A DNA stretch of 64,000 bases from Myceligenerans salitolerans (GTDB taxonomy: Bacteria > Actinomycetota > Actinomycetes > Actinomycetales > Cellulomonadaceae), in NCBI RefSeq assembly GCF_017349295.1, contig NZ_JAFMPK010000025.1, positions 62,001 to 126,000 of the forward strand. Reading direction: 5' to 3'. The position numbers and the translations under genes were made by a program. Positions 62,088 through 64,000 of the stretch are shown piece by piece (position 1 is the first letter of the stretch; the number at the start of each line of letters is the position of its first letter). The notes under the pieces are model-generated. The model did not search any database, was not told where the DNA came from, and saw nothing but the letters and a program-made list of their open reading frames with translations.

Positions 62088-62689
62088 CAGCGGGTCCGAG
62101 TCCGAGGCGCAGGGACTCCTCGCCCTCGTGCTGCTCCAGCACGCCCGCCGCGACGCCCGCGTGGGGCCCGACGGCGTCATCCGTACCCTCGGCGAACAGG
62201 ACCGCTCCCGGTGGCGGCGCCTGGAGATCGACGAGGGCATCGCCGTGCTCGACCACGTGCTGTCCGGGCGCCGGCCCGGCCCGTACCAGGTGCAGGCCGC
62301 GATCGCGACGCTGCACTCGGACCCGCCGTCGCCGTCCGAGACCGACTGGGCGGAGATCCTTGGGCTCTACGACGTGCTCGTCGACATGACCGGGTCACCC
62401 GTCGTGCGGCTGAACCGGGCCATCGCCCTCGCGGAGGTGGCCGGGCCGGAGGCGGCGTTCGCGGCGGTGGATGCGATCAACGACGCCACGCCCGGCGACC
62501 GGCGGAGTGCGGCGCGCAGGGGCGGTGCGCTCGGTGAGTACCACCTGCTGCCGGCGGTGCGCGCGGATCTCCTGCGCCGTCTCGGCCGGACCGACGAGGC
62601 GGCGTGCGAGTTACCGGCGGGCCCTGGAGTTCGTGGACCGGGAGGGCGACCGCACACTCCTGGAGCGGCGGCTGGCGGACCTGGCCTGA
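62088..62689 (+). pseudogene. Truncated and frameshifted ECF42-type sigma factor (C-terminal part)
   Basis: The frame encodes the C-terminal extension typical of ECF42 sigma factors: GLLALVLLQHARRDARVGPDG, EQDRSRWRRLEIDEGIAVLDH, RRPGPYQVQAAIATLHSD, RLNRAIALAEVAGPEAAF and LPAVRADLLRRLGRTDEA. An extra T at 62611 or 62612 shifts the frame, after which YRRALEFVDREGDRT and LLERRLADLA complete the family end. The sigma-2 and sigma-4 DNA-binding domains are missing because the 5' part is replaced by the transposase fragment. It cannot work as a sigma factor. Confidence 0.8.
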
Positions 62690-62750
62690 CCGTGCGCCCG
62701 GCCTTCTTCGCCCGGCGCGTTCGCCGAGGGCATCCGCTCAACACGTCCGC

Positions 62751-63440
62751 TCAGCACGTCCGATCGGCGCTCTCCGCGAAATCCGGCACGGGTCGCGCCT
62801 CCGCCTCCTGGTCGGTCGTGGCCGCCCCGTTCTGCCGGATGTCCTCGATCAGCCATTCCATCTCCGAGATCTCCCGCCTCTGCGCCTCGCTGATCTCGAC
62901 GGCGAGTTCGCACACGCGCACGTCGTCCAGGTGTGACCGTTCCGACCGGGTGATGGCCAGGGAGTGGTGCGGGATCATCGCGCTCATGAACGCGGTGTCG
63001 TGCACGGTGATCTGGCTGCGGTCCAGGAACGCCCCGCCGGCGAGCAGGAGGGCGCTGACGGCGACGACGGCGATGTTGGCCTTGACGCTGCGGTACATGT
63101 TCAGCATCCACGCGAGCATGACCAGGCCCATCGCGCCGCCCATCGTGAGCGCCATGAAGACGCGGCTCTCGCTGAAGCGCACGTGGCTCCACTCCCACGA
63201 GCCGACGAACATCGTGAAGTACATGACGACCATGCCGGTGAGGATCATCGCCGCGAACCGCAGATACATCATCCGGGAGTGCCCGGAGCCGCTCTGATGC
63301 CCGCCATCCCCGTGCCCGCCGTCGCGGTGGCCAGCGTTCCGATCTTCGGCGTGCGGGCTCGTGCCGTCCATCTTCCCGGCGTGGTGGTTCGCGGTGTCCG
63401 GGGGCTCGGCGCTCTGTCGGCGCGGGTGCTGTTCGCTCAT
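62751..63440 (-). CDS. DUF305-domain membrane protein (copper-associated)
   Basis: A 229-residue protein: a His/Gly/Asp-rich cytosolic or periplasmic N-terminus (13 His in the first 55 residues), three transmembrane helices, then the DUF305 helical domain with FMSAMIPHHSLAITRSERSH and ISEAQRREISEMEWLI. The HH pair and flanking Met/His are typical metal ligands in this family, which often sits beside copper resistance genes. It is divergent from a copper-storage-type gene, supporting a role in copper or silver handling. Confidence 0.88.
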   Translation of the reverse strand: MSEQHPRRQSAEPPDTANHHAGKMDGTSPHAEDRNAGHRDGGHGDGGHQSGSGHSRMMYLRFAAMILTGMVVMYFTMFVGSWEWSHVRFSESRVFMALTMGGAMGLVMLAWMLNMYRSVKANIAVVAVSALLLAGGAFLDRSQITVHDTAFMSAMIPHHSLAITRSERSHLDDVRVCELAVEISEAQRREISEMEWLIEDIRQNGAATTDQEAEARPVPDFAESADRTC

Positions 63441-63737
63441 GATGCCTTCCTCTGCTGGGTCGGGCCGGTGTCCCGGGCGACGTCGTTCCGGTACCCGCCG
63501 GCGAGCAGGCTATTCACCCCGGCCACCGCCGACGTCGTGCCCGGGCACGCCTCGCAACCGGACCCCAGACCGGACCCCAGACCGGACCCCGCGCAACCGG
63601 ATCACGACCACGCCCCGCCAGACCCCACCAGCCCGCCCGCACCGCTGATGCGAGTGACCGGCCCGCTTCCTAACGTGAAGGGGACCCCGGCGGCGTGGCC
63701 CGGCGCCCCGCCGCTCGACCCCACGCGAGGAGCAGCG
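63441..63737. other. Divergent promoter region of the copper-related pair
   Basis: A 297-nt stretch without a gene. It contains a 12-bp tandem repeat (63559-63590). Close to 63670-63686 an imperfect CTTC/GAAG inverted pair (CTTCCTAACGTGAAGG) could belong to a metal-responsive operator, but it is too short to assign. Confidence 0.4.
63559..63590 (+). repeat. 12-bp tandem repeat, about 2.7 copies
   Basis: CCGGACCCCAGA is repeated head to tail between the two copper-related genes. The period is close to one helical turn. Confidence 0.7.
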
Positions 63738-64000
63738 ATGAAGACGACCACGATGATGGAGACCTATCCCAAGTCCATCAACCTCGACCGCACCCAGCTG
63801 GCGGGGGTGATCGACGCGATCGTCGAGTGCGCCCAGGCGTGCACGGCGTGCGCGGACGCCTGCCTCAGCGAGGACTCGGTGGCCGATCTGCGCAAGTGCG
63901 TCCGCACCAACCTCGACTGCGCCGACATCTGCGAGACCACGGCTCGCGTGCTGTCCCGGCACACGGGCTACGACGCGAACATCAGCCGGGCGCTGCTCGA
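63738..64000 (+). CDS. Four-helix-bundle copper-binding protein (DUF326, Csp-like), cut by the window end
   Basis: The first 87 residues of a DUF326 protein. ATG at 63738 with AGGAG upstream. Cys residues point into the bundle in regular spacing: VECAQACTACADACL, then RKCVRTNLDCADICETT. This matches copper storage proteins (Csp1/Csp3), which hold many Cu(I) ions on Cys in the core. No signal peptide is seen, so it is probably the cytosolic Csp3-like type. The 3' end lies outside the window. Divergent from the DUF305 gene. Confidence 0.88.
   Translation, partial: MKTTTMMETYPKSINLDRTQLAGVIDAIVECAQACTACADACLSEDSVADLRKCVRTNLDCADICETTARVLSRHTGYDANISRALL

Noticed and set aside
63559-63590. 12-bp repeat as a CsoR or CueR operator
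   Set aside because: It lacks the inverted symmetry of those sites; kept only as a repeat.
1-64000. tRNA or rRNA genes
   Set aside because: No cloverleaf with TTC-type T-loop and acceptor pairing, nor conserved rRNA segments, were noticed in the intergenic regions by eye.

Overview
The window comes from a very GC-rich actinobacterium. Codon use is dominated by G/C third positions, there are frequent GTG starts and ATGA start/stop overlaps, and there is a TCGAAC-N4-GTTCGA SOS box, an IdeR/DmdR-like iron box and a DUF222-HNH protein. A secreted alpha-1,3-glucanase with a sugar ABC importer, together with the overall gene set, suggests Micrococcales (Promicromonosporaceae or Cellulomonadaceae type). 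The genus cannot be fixed from the sequence alone. No rRNA, tRNA, CRISPR array or intact insertion sequence was found.

Layout. 1-7.2 kb: an rRNA/tRNA 2'-O-methyltransferase, two small unknown genes, an MHYT membrane sensor, a siderophore-interacting flavoprotein under an iron box, and a two-gene operon (substrate-binding/VWA protein and Tat-exported solute-binding protein). 7.3-13.0 kb: a complete SOS mutagenesis cassette imuA-imuB-dnaE2 with a perfect LexA box. 13.1-18.9 kb: two paralogous membrane-anchored proteins of unknown function flanking an Lrp/PLP-enzyme pair and an ArsR/SRPBCC pair, then a RIO-type kinase with a small ORF in front. 19.0-25.5 kb: two tandem Ser/Thr kinases divergent from a MinD/ParA-like ATPase. 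25.5-39.5 kb: housekeeping and accessory genes (YdjM-like membrane protein, HNH nuclease behind a small ORF and a terminator, acetyltransferases, HtaA-domain protein, arginine deiminase, Ogt, LLM flavoenzyme, DUF222-HNH, FabG-like SDR, YbaK-like deacylase, DsbA with a coupled Cys-peptide, gamma-carbonic anhydrase, a frameshifted alcohol dehydrogenase, a small alarmone synthetase).

39.6-48.6 kb is a coherent alpha-glucan utilisation locus: secreted GH87 alpha-1,3-glucanase, LacI regulator, GH13 alpha-glucosidase, lipoprotein binding protein and two permeases. A near-identical 17-nt motif lies in front of both GH87 and GH13, and a 40-bp perfect hairpin/palindrome lies in front of lacI. The picture is extracellular cleavage of alpha-1,3-glucan, uptake of the oligosaccharides and cytoplasmic hydrolysis under LacI control. 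No ATPase gene is present, so a shared MsiK-type ATPase is probable.

48.7-62.7 kb is a polymorphic toxin locus: a LamG-containing secreted protein, an RHS/YD-repeat protein of about 3036 residues whose C-terminus carries a HINT self-processing domain and a PD-(D/E)XK nuclease-like tip, and an overlapping gene that is the candidate immunity protein. The tip and immunity gene are visibly less GC-rich than the RHS body. Directly behind them lie a frameshifted fragment of an IS1380-like transposase and a 5'-truncated, frameshifted ECF42-type sigma factor, so the 3' edge of the locus is a rearrangement scar. The window ends in a divergent DUF305 / four-helix copper-storage (DUF326) pair.
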